Origin: Shewanella avicenniae
Lineage (GTDB): Bacteria > Pseudomonadota > Gammaproteobacteria > Enterobacterales > Shewanellaceae
Assembly: GCF_017354945.1 (NCBI RefSeq)
Contig: NZ_CP071503.1
Coordinates: forward strand, 4,137,683-4,201,682
Reading direction: 5' to 3'
Length of the DNA stretch: 64,000 bases
How positions within the stretch are numbered: the first letter of the stretch is position 1; each line of letters opens with the position of its first letter. A program made the position numbers and the translations under genes. The notes beneath the pieces were generated by a model. The model was not told the origin of the DNA. It did no database searches and saw only the letters and a program-made list of their open reading frames with translations. Positions 56,315-64,000 of this stretch are shown here, piece after piece.

Positions 56315-57988
56315 ATGAAGTTTCGTCATCACCATGATCAACTACAGTATTTCTGCCGTGAGCGAGGTTGGCGTTCGTTGAGCTCTTCGGTCAAGGTTCT
56401 TGCTAGAACGCGTTCACCTGATCGGAAGTCAGGGTTCAGTGCTTGTATTGAAATCATCAATATGGACAAGCAGACGATTCGAATGATAGTGCCTGCCAGA
56501 AAGATCATGGGAGGGACCAACTATCAGTTAAGAGATGAATTGTTTGATACCGGTTTTTGGCTGGAGCCTGAGCAAACTGCATGGAATATGGTCCAGCGCT
56601 ATTTGCGGGAAGAGCTCAAAGCGGCAGAAACGGCCTTTTGTGTCACAAGAACAGGTTGGCATGACAAGGTGTTCGTTACTCCGGAGAAAAGTTTCGGACG
56701 GTCAGATGAGTCCTACTATTTTTCTGGTGGTATGGCTGATTCGCTCTGTTTGGCAAAAGGGAGCTTAGCGGAATGGCAAAGTGAAGTCGGTTCTTTGTTG
56801 GTCGGCAACCCATTGCTCATTTTTTCTGTTGGTGTTGCGTTGGCCGCACCGCTTCTCAAGCCTGTTGGAATGGAAAGTGCGGCATTCCATATCATGGGGC
56901 CGTCTTCGTCGGGGAAATCTGTCACATCGTTTGTTGCAGCGTCTGTTTATGCTGATAAGTCATATATCAAGTCGTGGAAAACGACGGCAAACGGTATTGA
57001 AGCGGTTGCATCGGAACATCATGACATGTTGCTTGTGTTAGATGAGCTAGGGTTGTGCTCGGCGGAAGAAGCCAGTTCTGCGGCTTATCAAATCGTCAAC
57101 GGATGTGGAAAGTTGCGAGCCACGGAGACAGGCGGCCTGGCGAATATTGCCAATTGGCGGACGTTGACATTGAGTAATGGAGAGATTGGCCTGACAGAGC
57201 TGATGGAGTCAGCTGGTTATCAAGTGAAAGCAGGTCAGCTCATTCGAGTAATCGAAATTCCTGCCGAAGAGCGCTTTGGCTGTTTTGCGGATCTACACCG
57301 CTTTTCCTCACCATCTCAGTTTGCTGAGCACTTAGAAAAGCAGACTCAAAAGTACTTTGGCACTTTGTTCACGGCTTGGATGACGCTTATTTCAGATAAG
57401 CCCGATCTGGATGTTGTCTTACAGCGTGAAATCGAAACGCTGAGGCAGCATTGGTCTAAAAGCAATTATTCCGGCCAGGTTCATCGGGTATTGAAGCGCT
57501 TTGTCCTTGTTGGTGTCGCGTTGTCTGTTGCATCACGAAACCAGTTAGTGCCATGGTCTGAAGAAGAGTCGCTCTATTCCGTATATAGCGTTTTTAGCCG
57601 CTGGCTAGCCCATCGAGGGCATCAGCACAATCAAGAAACGTATGAGGTGTTGAGTGCTTTGAAACAAGCGATTAGCCATTGGGAAAATAAGCTTCCTGAA
57701 CTCTGCACAAGCAGACCGTCAAAGTATGGTTACTGGCGGCAGGATGGTGATGACGTCCAGTGGCTTATCCACAAACAAGAGTTTGTTAAGCAGCTACGAC
57801 TGCGGCGTCAGTATAAGAGTCAATTAAGCCCTTTGATTCACAAAGGGTGGTTTGAAACCAATGAAGATCGTAGAGGAACACTTCGGATTATCGAGAAGAA
57901 AAACGGTACTGAGTTTGATCATCGTTTTTTCGCTTTCTGGCCGGAAAAGATCCTCTCCGAATTGAAGGAGATGGGTATCGATGAATAG
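56315..57988 (+). CDS. DUF927-type ATPase, probable replication helicase of the island
   Basis: A 557-residue protein resembling DUF927 proteins found in plasmids, phage satellites and SCC-type elements (where Cch helicases are related). Walker A GPSSSGKS (195-202), Walker B MLLVLDELG (about 238-246), and an N-terminal DUF927 block (RTGWHDKVFVTPEKSFG). The C-terminal third has a winged-helix-like part. Probably unwinds DNA for island replication or excision. No primase motif was recognised. Confidence 0.75.
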   Translation: MKFRHHHDQLQYFCRERGWRSLSSSVKVLARTRSPDRKSGFSACIEIINMDKQTIRMIVPARKIMGGTNYQLRDELFDTGFWLEPEQTAWNMVQRYLREELKAAETAFCVTRTGWHDKVFVTPEKSFGRSDESYYFSGGMADSLCLAKGSLAEWQSEVGSLLVGNPLLIFSVGVALAAPLLKPVGMESAAFHIMGPSSSGKSVTSFVAASVYADKSYIKSWKTTANGIEAVASEHHDMLLVLDELGLCSAEEASSAAYQIVNGCGKLRATETGGLANIANWRTLTLSNGEIGLTELMESAGYQVKAGQLIRVIEIPAEERFGCFADLHRFSSPSQFAEHLEKQTQKYFGTLFTAWMTLISDKPDLDVVLQREIETLRQHWSKSNYSGQVHRVLKRFVLVGVALSVASRNQLVPWSEEESLYSVYSVFSRWLAHRGHQHNQETYEVLSALKQAISHWENKLPELCTSRPSKYGYWRQDGDDVQWLIHKQEFVKQLRLRRQYKSQLSPLIHKGWFETNEDRRGTLRIIEKKNGTEFDHRFFAFWPEKILSELKEMGIDE

Positions 57989-58048
57989 AGTACTTCCCAG
58001 TTTTCCCACTCTTCCTAGAGACATTCCAATGGGCGAGGAGGTGATACT

Positions 58049-58384
58049 ATGACAACCAACGAGCAAGTTCTTCTTCAATCCATTCTCGCCAAAATAGATC
58101 GTGTTGAGCGCGCTGTTCTGGAGCAGCGTTTGCAGCAACAAAAGGTGGAGTTGCTTGGAAAGGATATTCTAACTGTTGATGAATGTGCTGTCTTACTCGG
58201 TTTGTCTACAAACCAGCTTTATAAGCTGACCAGCTCTGCGGAAATACCATTTTTCAAAATTGGCAAACACCTCCGATTTGAGCGTCAAGCCATAATGAAA
58301 TGGGTTGAGGAGCAGCGTGTTTCATCTCATTATGAGATCGAAAAAAGGGCAGCAAACTATGTCGCTACCACTTCTCGTAAGTAA
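58049..58384 (+). CDS. Helix-turn-helix (excisionase-type) DNA-binding protein
   Basis: A 111-residue protein with an N-terminal coiled coil (LLQSILAKIDRVERAVLEQRLQQQ) and a MerR/excisionase-type HTH (LTVDECAVLLGLSTNQLYKLTSSAEIPFFKIGKHLRFERQAIMKWVEEQ). Start ATG 58049 has GAGGAGGTG upstream. Convergent with the integrase gene (19 bp between stops) and directly after the ATPase gene. It may be the recombination directionality factor. Confidence 0.85.
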   Translation: MTTNEQVLLQSILAKIDRVERAVLEQRLQQQKVELLGKDILTVDECAVLLGLSTNQLYKLTSSAEIPFFKIGKHLRFERQAIMKWVEEQRVSSHYEIEKRAANYVATTSRK

Positions 58385-58403
58385 TACTTTCATAGCAGCG
58401 GCC

Positions 58404-59588
58404 TTAGGCCGCTGAATCCTTTCCAGAAGAAGCAAAAATATCGGGGAATGTGAGCATGGCTTCCATCCTACGTTGTTCTATGATGTCAGCGTAGATCTCG
58501 GTTGTTTTGAGTTCGCTGTGGCCGAGCAGTTTCGATACTGCGTATATATCGATTCCTCGGCTAAGCTGAATTACAGCAAAGGTATGACGACCACTATGAA
58601 ATGTAACGTGTTTACTGATTCCAGCAGCTAGGCTCCATCTAAGCAGTTCTACATTCATATAAGAAGAGTATTTCAATCCCTTGAATACGCGCTCGTGTGC
58701 CGCTTTTACTGGACCTAAAAGCGATTCTGCGAACTTTGGTAGGTCAAGGTATTGAAGGCTCTTAGCATCGCCGTGAGAGAGTTTGACCTGGTCGAAGATA
58801 ATTCGTTTGTGATTATTGAATGTCTCTATTTCTGACCAGGTAAGTCGGTGGATGTCGCACCAACGCATACCCGTCGCGCATGAGAACAAAAACGCACGTT
58901 TAAGGACTGGGTAGCGACATTCTGTGTGAGCTAACGCGTTGACTTCATCCAGTGTTAAATAAACCCGCTTTGTCGTTTTCGCTTTGATACTGGTCACTTG
59001 TGCAAGCGGGTTATCGCGAATAATACCTTCTCGATGTGCTTCGTTGATTGCCGCTCGAATTTTATTGAAGTAGGAGCTTTGTGTGTTGCGAGATAAAGGC
59101 TCATCACTTTTGGTCTTCGCCTCATTGGTCAGATAATACTTAAACCCGTCTAACCAGTCTTTATCCAGCTCATCAAAGCTAAGATCATGTTTCCCGCAGT
59201 AGAACAGCAGGTGTTTACGAGCTGACAGCCAGATCGAGTGGTTGGAGGATGAGGTGGTTTGTTCTTTGATATCAACTTGCCGTTGAAAGTAATCTATGAA
59301 GCTAGCTGAACGCTTGGTTCGATCCTCAAAACCATGCTTTTGGGATTGCCACTCAACCAGCCGTTTACTCTTAATGGTTTCGGCGAGAAGCATATGTTCT
59401 TTGTTGTGTTGGCGCTGGGTGGGTGTTTTAGGTTTGTCGTGAACGTACAGGTCTAAGGTTTCGTAGCTGCGCTTACGTTTATTTTGGCGTCCACCTTGCG
59501 TATTTGTGGTGTAGCCATAGTCATAAACTAAGCGTAGTGAGCGTGTGCCGTCAGCTCTAAGTGTTCGTTTTTCAATGGAAATTTTCAT
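58404..59588 (-). CDS. int: Tyrosine recombinase (integrase) of the island
   Basis: Integrates and excises the island at the mnmE 3' end. The 394-residue product has an N-terminal arm-binding part, a core-binding SAM-like domain (about 85-190) and the catalytic domain with Arg242 (ATGMRWCD), His331 and Arg334 (FHSGRHTF), His357 (LLGHSEL) and nucleophile Tyr366 (TEIYADI). All five are intact. Start ATG 59588 follows GGGGG; a TTG four codons upstream is weaker. Located at the mnmE end, as in SGI1-like islands. Confidence 0.95.
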   Translation of the reverse strand: MKISIEKRTLRADGTRSLRLVYDYGYTTNTQGGRQNKRKRSYETLDLYVHDKPKTPTQRQHNKEHMLLAETIKSKRLVEWQSQKHGFEDRTKRSASFIDYFQRQVDIKEQTTSSSNHSIWLSARKHLLFYCGKHDLSFDELDKDWLDGFKYYLTNEAKTKSDEPLSRNTQSSYFNKIRAAINEAHREGIIRDNPLAQVTSIKAKTTKRVYLTLDEVNALAHTECRYPVLKRAFLFSCATGMRWCDIHRLTWSEIETFNNHKRIIFDQVKLSHGDAKSLQYLDLPKFAESLLGPVKAAHERVFKGLKYSSYMNVELLRWSLAAGISKHVTFHSGRHTFAVIQLSRGIDIYAVSKLLGHSELKTTEIYADIIEQRRMEAMLTFPDIFASSGKDSAA

Positions 59589-59759
59589 TTTAGCCCCCAA
59601 TTGGTCCCCAATACGGCATTTATCATGTCATTGGGGACCAACTGGGGACTAGATTTGGCAATTAACGGCAACGGATGGAAACAAACGGCAAATGACGATC
59701 TAATAAAATCAGTGTGTTATCTACCGTTGCTTGCTGTTGTTTTCCGTTATTTGTCCACT
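59589..59759. promoter_or_regulatory. int promoter and attachment region
   Basis: Besides the TTGGGGACC repeats, AACGG(C/A)AA-type motifs recur in both orientations (near 59660, 59685, 59725, 59745). This is the expected layout of a recombination site with several integrase and excisionase binding sites. Confidence 0.55.
59603..59650. repeat. TTGGGGACC repeats upstream of int, likely arm sites
   Basis: GGTCCCCAA at 59603-59611 (inverted), TTGGGGACC at 59631-59639 and CTGGGGACT at 59642-59650, the last two 11 bp apart as at the other end. The inverted copy touches the int start region, so binding could repress int. Confidence 0.65.
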
Positions 59760-59777
59760 TTACTTCCCAATACAGAA
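59760..59777. repeat. mnmE-side attachment site
   Basis: TTACTTCCCAATACAGAA: the last 18 bases of mnmE on the complementary strand, including its stop codon. Insertion keeps the mnmE reading frame (ends FCIGK). Confidence 0.88.
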
Positions 59778-61121
59778 TGAACTGAAAATACGGCCGAGCA
59801 GATCATCTGAAGTAAACGCGCCGGTGATCTCGCTCAGCGCATGTTGTGTCATGCGTAGCTCTTCTGCGAGCAGTTCGCCCGCTTGGAATACTTCAAGCTG
59901 TTCTTTGCCAAGCATGAGGTGTTCACTCGCGGTTTGCAGCGCGTCTAAGTGACGACGGCGCGCAATAAAGCTACCTTCGGTGCTGCTGTTAAAGCCCATT
60001 AACTGCTTCAAATGCTGTTTAAGCTGTGCAACACCCGCTCCGGTTTTGGCCGAGATACGAAATACTGGGTAACCTTGTTCATCACTGCTTTCGACCATTT
60101 CTCCTGTGAGATCCGCTTTGTTGCGTACCACAGTGATACCGAGGTTTGCTGGCAAGCGATCGACAAAATCAGGCCAAATCTCTTTTGGATCAACGGCGTT
60201 AGTATCTGTGCCATCCACCATAAAAAGTACTCGATCTGCGCTGGCGATTTCAGCCCAAGCCCGTTCGATGCCGATGCGTTCCACCGTGTCTTCGGTGTCG
60301 CGCAGGCCTGCGGTATCGATAATATGCAGTGGCATACCATCGATATGAATGTGTTCGCGCAATACATCACGAGTGGTTCCGGCAATCTCGGTCACAATGG
60401 CGGATTCTTTACCGGCAAGCGCATTTAGTAAGCTGGATTTTCCGGCGTTAGGACGGCCTGCAATGACAACTTTCATCCCTTCTCGGATCAAGGCACCTTG
60501 CTGGGCACTTTGCTGTACTTCGCTGAGTTTGTCGATGATGCGATACAGCGCATTAGCGATTTTGCCATCAGAGAGGAAGTCGACCTCTTCATCTGGAAAA
60601 TCAATCGCCGCTTCCACGTAGAGACGTAGGTTGGTGACCTGTTCCACCAGTTGATTCACTTCATTTGAAAACTCACCTTGCAGTGACATTAACGCGCTTT
60701 TCGCGGCTTGTTCACTGGTGGCATCAATCAAATCGGCAATCGCTTCTGCTTGCGCTAAGTCTAATTTGTCATTTAAAAAGGCTTGTTCGCTGAATTCGCC
60801 TGGGCGTGCCATGCGTATCCCGTCAACGTCCAATACTGTACGGATCAGCATATCCATCACCACTTGGCCACCGTGGCCTTGCAGTTCCAGCACATCTTCA
60901 CCGGTGAAAGAGTTTGGCCCTTTAAAGTAGAGCGCGATACCTTGGTCAATCACTTTACCATCGGCACTACAGAAGTCGCAGTAGTCAGCGTAACGTACCT
61001 TGGGTACATGCCCCAATACGGCTTGCGCTACTTTTGCTGCTAATGCACCTGATACGCGAACGATGCCCACTCCACCTTTTCCTGGAGCAGTTGCTTGAGC
61101 GACGATGGTATCTGTAACCAC
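59760..61121 (-). CDS. mnmE: tRNA modification GTPase MnmE
   Basis: Works with MnmG on wobble uridines of tRNA. The 453-residue product has the N-terminal folate-binding domain (MVTDTIVAQATAPGKGGVGIVRVSG), a G domain inserted in helices (GRPNAGKSSLLN, DTAGLRDT, RNKAD), and the C-terminal CIGK motif. The gene is intact although the island is inserted at its last codons. Confidence 0.97.
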   Translation of the reverse strand: MVTDTIVAQATAPGKGGVGIVRVSGALAAKVAQAVLGHVPKVRYADYCDFCSADGKVIDQGIALYFKGPNSFTGEDVLELQGHGGQVVMDMLIRTVLDVDGIRMARPGEFSEQAFLNDKLDLAQAEAIADLIDATSEQAAKSALMSLQGEFSNEVNQLVEQVTNLRLYVEAAIDFPDEEVDFLSDGKIANALYRIIDKLSEVQQSAQQGALIREGMKVVIAGRPNAGKSSLLNALAGKESAIVTEIAGTTRDVLREHIHIDGMPLHIIDTAGLRDTEDTVERIGIERAWAEIASADRVLFMVDGTDTNAVDPKEIWPDFVDRLPANLGITVVRNKADLTGEMVESSDEQGYPVFRISAKTGAGVAQLKQHLKQLMGFNSSTEGSFIARRRHLDALQTASEHLMLGKEQLEVFQAGELLAEELRMTQHALSEITGAFTSDDLLGRIFSSFCIGK

Positions 61122-61146
61122 GGAACTTTCCTTTACTTAAATGAAC

Positions 61147-61175
61147 AAAAAGGCGGCTATTGCCGCCTTTATAAT
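61147..61175 (-). terminator. Terminator of yidC
   Basis: AAAGGCGGC-TATT-GCCGCCTTT with T-run on the minus strand, between yidC and mnmE. Confidence 0.88.
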
Positions 61176-61192
61176 TTAGCTAATCGAGCTGT

Positions 61193-62827
61193 TTACTTCA
61201 GGCCTTTTTTCTCAAGGCTTGCGTAAATAATTTTCTGTTGAATGATGGCCACAATGTTACCCATCAACCAGTACAGCACCAGACCTGCAGGGAACCACAT
61301 AAAGAATACTGCAAAGATGACAGGCATCCATTGCATCATCTTGGCTTGCATTGGGTCCATGTTTGGCGACATTGGTTGCAGCTTCTGCATGATGTACATG
61401 GTGATACCGTTCAGAACTGGTAGCACGTAGTAAGGGTCTTGCACTGACAAGTCTTGGATCCACAAAACAAATGGTGCATGACGCAGTTCAACGCTTTCCA
61501 TCAATACCCAATACAACGCTAGGAAAATAGGCATCTGCAGGAAGATCGGTAAACAACCGCCCATTGGGTTTACTTTCTCTTTGCGGTACATCTCCATGGT
61601 GGCTTGACCCATTTTTTGGCGATCATCACCAAAACGCTCTTTCAGCTCTTGGATCTTTGGTGCCAGATTGCGCATCTTCGCCATTGAGGTGTATTGCGCT
61701 TTGGTCAGTGGATACAAAATACCACGCACGGTCAGGGTGATCAGAATGATCGACAAACCCCAGTTACCGATAAAGGAGTGGAAGATCATCAACAGCTTGT
61801 AGATAGGTACGGCCAACCACCACAACACACCATAATCCACAACGAGGTTCAGCGAATCAGACAGTTCTGACAATGCTGCTTGGTCTTTCGGACCCACATA
61901 GAAATCGGCACCAAAGGTTTTACTTTCGCCCGGCGCGACAATATGTGAAGCACCACGGAAACCGATGTTGGCATCTTTACCATTACTCACACTCGAGTAC
62001 ATGATGTTTTGTTCATCGGCTGCTGGCACCCAAGCTGACACAAAGTAGTGCTGTAGCATGGCGACCCAACCACCTTCGGTGGTTTTTTGCAGGTTCTTTT
62101 CCTGCATCTCGTCGAAATCGTATTTTTCGTAACGTGTATCTGCCGTTGAGAATGCGCCACCACGGTAAGTCGGCATCATCATATGGCTATCAGATGGTTT
62201 GATAGTCTGTTTGATTTGACCGTACATCTGCACTTGCAATGGCTCGGCAGAAGTGTTGTTGACGCGATAGTCTACCCGTACATCAAATTTACCTTTGGTG
62301 AAGGTAAATACTTTGGTGTAGGTGACACCGTTTGGCGCCACGTAGGTCAGCGGTACTTCTAATTTTTCTTGACCATCAGCTAATTGATATTGCTGTTGTT
62401 CCGCCGCATAAGCAGCTCGGCCTTTGCCAGAATCGATACCGTTTTTCCCAATCAGGCCACTTTGCGCAATATAGGTAAAATCAGCTTTGCGTTCTAACAA
62501 CACAAATGGATCGTTTTCATTTAGCTCTAGTTTATGAGTCACCAGCGCTGCGTGAACGATATCACCACCGACAGGATTGATTTCCACATCCAATTGATCA
62601 GTTTTAACACGGATCAGCTCTTTAGAAGCGACGACCTGTGTTTGCGGGACATCGGCGGCATTATCATCAGCAACCGGAACGTCATTGAGCGCTGTCTCTT
62701 GCGAAGATGTGGCAACTGTTGATGCAGTGACTGCCGGTTGTGGTGCGTGATCAGCCTCCCACTGGTTCCATATCATGTAACTGACCAGTAGCAGGGCGAT
62801 AAGCAATATATTGCGTTGAGATTCCAT
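61193..62827 (-). CDS. yidC: Membrane protein insertase YidC
   Basis: Inserts and folds inner-membrane proteins, among them Fo subunit c. The 544-residue product has an N-terminal signal anchor (ILLIALLLVSYMIWNQWE), a large periplasmic beta domain (about 60-340) and the five conserved helices with the hydrophilic groove Arg (LTLTVRGILYPLTKAQYTSM). Typical length. yidD starts just upstream, 3 bp apart. Confidence 0.97.
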   Translation of the reverse strand: MESQRNILLIALLLVSYMIWNQWEADHAPQPAVTASTVATSSQETALNDVPVADDNAADVPQTQVVASKELIRVKTDQLDVEINPVGGDIVHAALVTHKLELNENDPFVLLERKADFTYIAQSGLIGKNGIDSGKGRAAYAAEQQQYQLADGQEKLEVPLTYVAPNGVTYTKVFTFTKGKFDVRVDYRVNNTSAEPLQVQMYGQIKQTIKPSDSHMMMPTYRGGAFSTADTRYEKYDFDEMQEKNLQKTTEGGWVAMLQHYFVSAWVPAADEQNIMYSSVSNGKDANIGFRGASHIVAPGESKTFGADFYVGPKDQAALSELSDSLNLVVDYGVLWWLAVPIYKLLMIFHSFIGNWGLSIILITLTVRGILYPLTKAQYTSMAKMRNLAPKIQELKERFGDDRQKMGQATMEMYRKEKVNPMGGCLPIFLQMPIFLALYWVLMESVELRHAPFVLWIQDLSVQDPYYVLPVLNGITMYIMQKLQPMSPNMDPMQAKMMQWMPVIFAVFFMWFPAGLVLYWLMGNIVAIIQQKIIYASLEKKGLK

Positions 62828-62830
62828 AGC

Positions 62831-63085
62831 CTATTTATTACACCTATTGTTTTTAGGAGGTACGGGGTCATTGCCGCCCGGATTTAAGGGGTGACATTTT
62901 ATAATGCGTTTTGCGGATAACCAACACCCTTTGAGCACTCCGTGAACCTGCACCGCTTCAATAGCATAATGAGAACAGGACGGATTAAAACGGCAGCGTT
63001 GACCGAGCAACGGACTGATAAATATTTGATAGCCCCGAATAAGGCCAATTATCAACCATTGAAACGGCGACTTAGCTTGCGCCAT
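62831..63085 (-). CDS. yidD: Membrane protein insertion efficiency factor YidD
   Basis: A small amphipathic protein that aids YidC-dependent insertion. The 84-residue product shows the family core LIRGYQIFISPLLGQRCRFNPSCSHYAIEA, with three conserved cysteines, and HPLNPGGNDPVP. It overlaps the end of rnpA by 34 bp, in another frame, as is usual for this gene pair. Confidence 0.95.
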   Translation of the reverse strand: MAQAKSPFQWLIIGLIRGYQIFISPLLGQRCRFNPSCSHYAIEAVQVHGVLKGCWLSAKRIIKCHPLNPGGNDPVPPKNNRCNK

Positions 63086-63408
63086 AGCTTATCCACCAAG
63101 GTTCTGAGTTGCGTATTATCAAGCTCAAGTACTCCACCACGCACTAACACCACAATATCGATTGCAGGCAGTTGTTGCTGATTGAGGCGAAAACTTTCGC
63201 GAATAACGCGTTTAACTCTATTGCGTTGATTAGCTCTTTTTACATGGCGTTTGGCCACAGTCAAGCCAATTCTAGGATGGGGTAAGCCATTAGGTACCGC
63301 CAACAGAGTAATTTCTGCAGAGGAGGCTTTTTTAGGATCGGTAAAAACTGATTTGAATTGTGCGGGAGTTAACAAGCGTAACTCCCGCGAAAAGGTGTAA
63401 CTAGTCAC
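63052..63408 (-). CDS. rnpA: Ribonuclease P protein component
   Basis: The protein cofactor of RNase P, which cuts the 5' leader off pre-tRNA. The 118-residue product contains the RNR signature (KRANQRNRVKRVIRESFR) that contacts the RNA. Start is GTG at 63408. It follows rpmH by 16 bp and overlaps yidD. Confidence 0.95.
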   Translation of the reverse strand: MTSYTFSRELRLLTPAQFKSVFTDPKKASSAEITLLAVPNGLPHPRIGLTVAKRHVKRANQRNRVKRVIRESFRLNQQQLPAIDIVVLVRGGVLELDNTQLRTLVDKLWRKLSRRFNG

Positions 63409-63424
63409 CTAGTTGTCTACTCAA

Positions 63425-63562
63425 TTAAGCAGACAAACGAGCGCGACCTTTGGCACGGCGACGAGCCAAAACCTTGCGGCCGTTAGCTGTAGCCATACGC
63501 GCGCGGAAGCCGTGAGAACGCTTGCGCTTCAGGTTGCTTGGTTGAAAAGTACGTTTACTCAT
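63425..63562 (-). CDS. rpmH: 50S ribosomal protein L34
   Basis: A 45-residue, strongly basic protein beginning MSKRTFQPSNLKRKRSHGFR and ending RRRAKGRARLSA, almost identical to L34 of E. coli. Conserved rpmH-rnpA-yidD-yidC-mnmE order beside dnaA. Confidence 0.97.
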   Translation of the reverse strand: MSKRTFQPSNLKRKRSHGFRARMATANGRKVLARRRAKGRARLSA

Positions 63563-64000
63563 GATGGCAATCCGTCTTCAAGTTGGTTAATTTCCCATCC
63601 ATCAAATGAAGGTAGGGGCAAAAAAGAGGCCGAATTGTAATCACTTTAGTGAAAGGCGTCAACAACGCGGCACGACTTTGAGCGAATTAAATCGCTCTAA
63701 TACGATATTGATCTTTGAATAAACACTATTGGATGTGGATAACTTTGTGTGTTAACCACAATATATAGTGTCAGCTTCAAGGCGAACAAGATCGCTGGTC
63801 GCGCATTATAGATCAAGGTCGATCGCTTAATAAAGTGGGATTTTTCATAGATTATTCCCCCCAAGATCCAGTATGATCGCTGCTGATCCATCAAAATGCA
63901 GATCATCGATCTCGCTGGGGATAAGATTCCTCAGTTTCGCAGATTATTCAGATCTCGCCGTATATTTCGCACCATCAGGGATAATAATTGGGGATAAGTT
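63563..64000. promoter_or_regulatory. rpmH/dnaA divergent control region with DnaA boxes and GATC cluster
   Basis: A perfect DnaA box TGTGGATAA lies at 63734-63742; one-mismatch copies TGGGGATAA lie at 63916-63924 and 63989-63997. Ten GATC sites occur between 63700 and 63960. dnaA should begin just beyond the window. The boxes fit DnaA autoregulation; the GATC density is as high as in an origin. Confidence 0.75.

Larger units (their letters stand above)
43470..59777. mobile_element. Genomic island integrated at the 3' end of mnmE
   Basis: About 16.3 kb lies between 18-bp direct repeats that match the last 18 bases of mnmE (43470-43487 and 59760-59777, one mismatch). A tyrosine recombinase gene sits at the mnmE end. 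The cargo is a type I restriction-modification operon, rhuM, a MobI-like gene pair and small regulators. Such mnmE (trmE/thdF) 3' ends are the attachment site of SGI1 and related mobilisable islands. No conjugation machinery, resistance genes or phage structural genes are present, so it would depend on a helper. Confidence 0.88.

Noticed and set aside
43470..59777. Island identified as SGI1 itself or as a P4-type prophage
   Set aside because: Only the integration site and int position match SGI1; none of the SGI1 backbone genes I know are present. No phage structural or P4 primase genes are seen.

Overview
The window reads as the replication-origin region of a Shewanella-type gammaproteobacterium (order Alteromonadales). 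The gene order polA-spf-engB-csrC-like-yihI-hemN, a stand-alone menB, the cyo and atp operons, parAB-rsmG-mnmG, oriC, mioC, and mnmE-yidC-yidD-rnpA-rpmH running toward dnaA is the layout I know from Shewanella. The genus call rests on gene order and protein similarity recalled from memory; no alignment was run.

Layout. 1-9.4 kb: end of polA, Spot 42 RNA, a second candidate small RNA, engB, a di-haem cytochrome c4, a CsrB/CsrC-family RNA with many GGA motifs, a small methyltransferase-like gene, yihI, a DUF2489 gene, hemN, add and a lysophospholipase gene. 9.3-11.8 kb: a membrane PAS-GGDEF-EAL protein. 12.1-17.5 kb: an rrn operon on the minus strand (16S-23S-5S, no tRNA in the spacer). 17.7-19 kb: a small membrane-anchored protein and menB. 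19-23.9 kb: cyoABCDE quinol oxidase. 25-29.1 kb: glmS, a DeoR-type regulator and glmU. 29.2-36.2 kb: the nine-gene atp operon. 36.4-40.8 kb: parB, parA, rsmG, mnmG. 40.8-41.2 kb: oriC with DnaA boxes and dense GATC sites. 41.2-43.2 kb: mioC and a sugar/H+ symporter. 59.8-64 kb: mnmE, yidC, yidD, rnpA, rpmH and the region upstream of dnaA.

Between the sugar transporter and mnmE sits a genomic island of about 16.3 kb (43470-59777). It is bounded by 18-bp direct repeats that equal the 3' end of mnmE with one mismatch. Inside, from the mnmE side, are a tyrosine recombinase, a helix-turn-helix protein, a DUF927-type ATPase, an AlpA-like protein, a type I restriction-modification operon (small XRE regulator, hsdR, hsdM, hsdS, a broken accessory ORF), rhuM, a repeat-rich non-coding region, a two-gene unit whose first product resembles MobI mobilisation proteins, an unrecognised gene, and a compact control module: an XRE regulator, a 28-residue predicted membrane peptide, a membrane protein and a lipoprotein. 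Three copies of CTTAG-N5-CTAAG lie at the starts of the genes in this module. The palindrome CTTTCAC(A/T)TGTGAAAG recurs in two distant island control regions.

How it works together: the backbone is translation, energy and replication housekeeping. The island looks like a mobilisable element that carries restriction-modification as cargo. The least described part is the left third (43.5-48.1 kb): the CTTAG regulon, the small membrane peptide, and the MobI-like gene pair with its repeat-rich upstream region.
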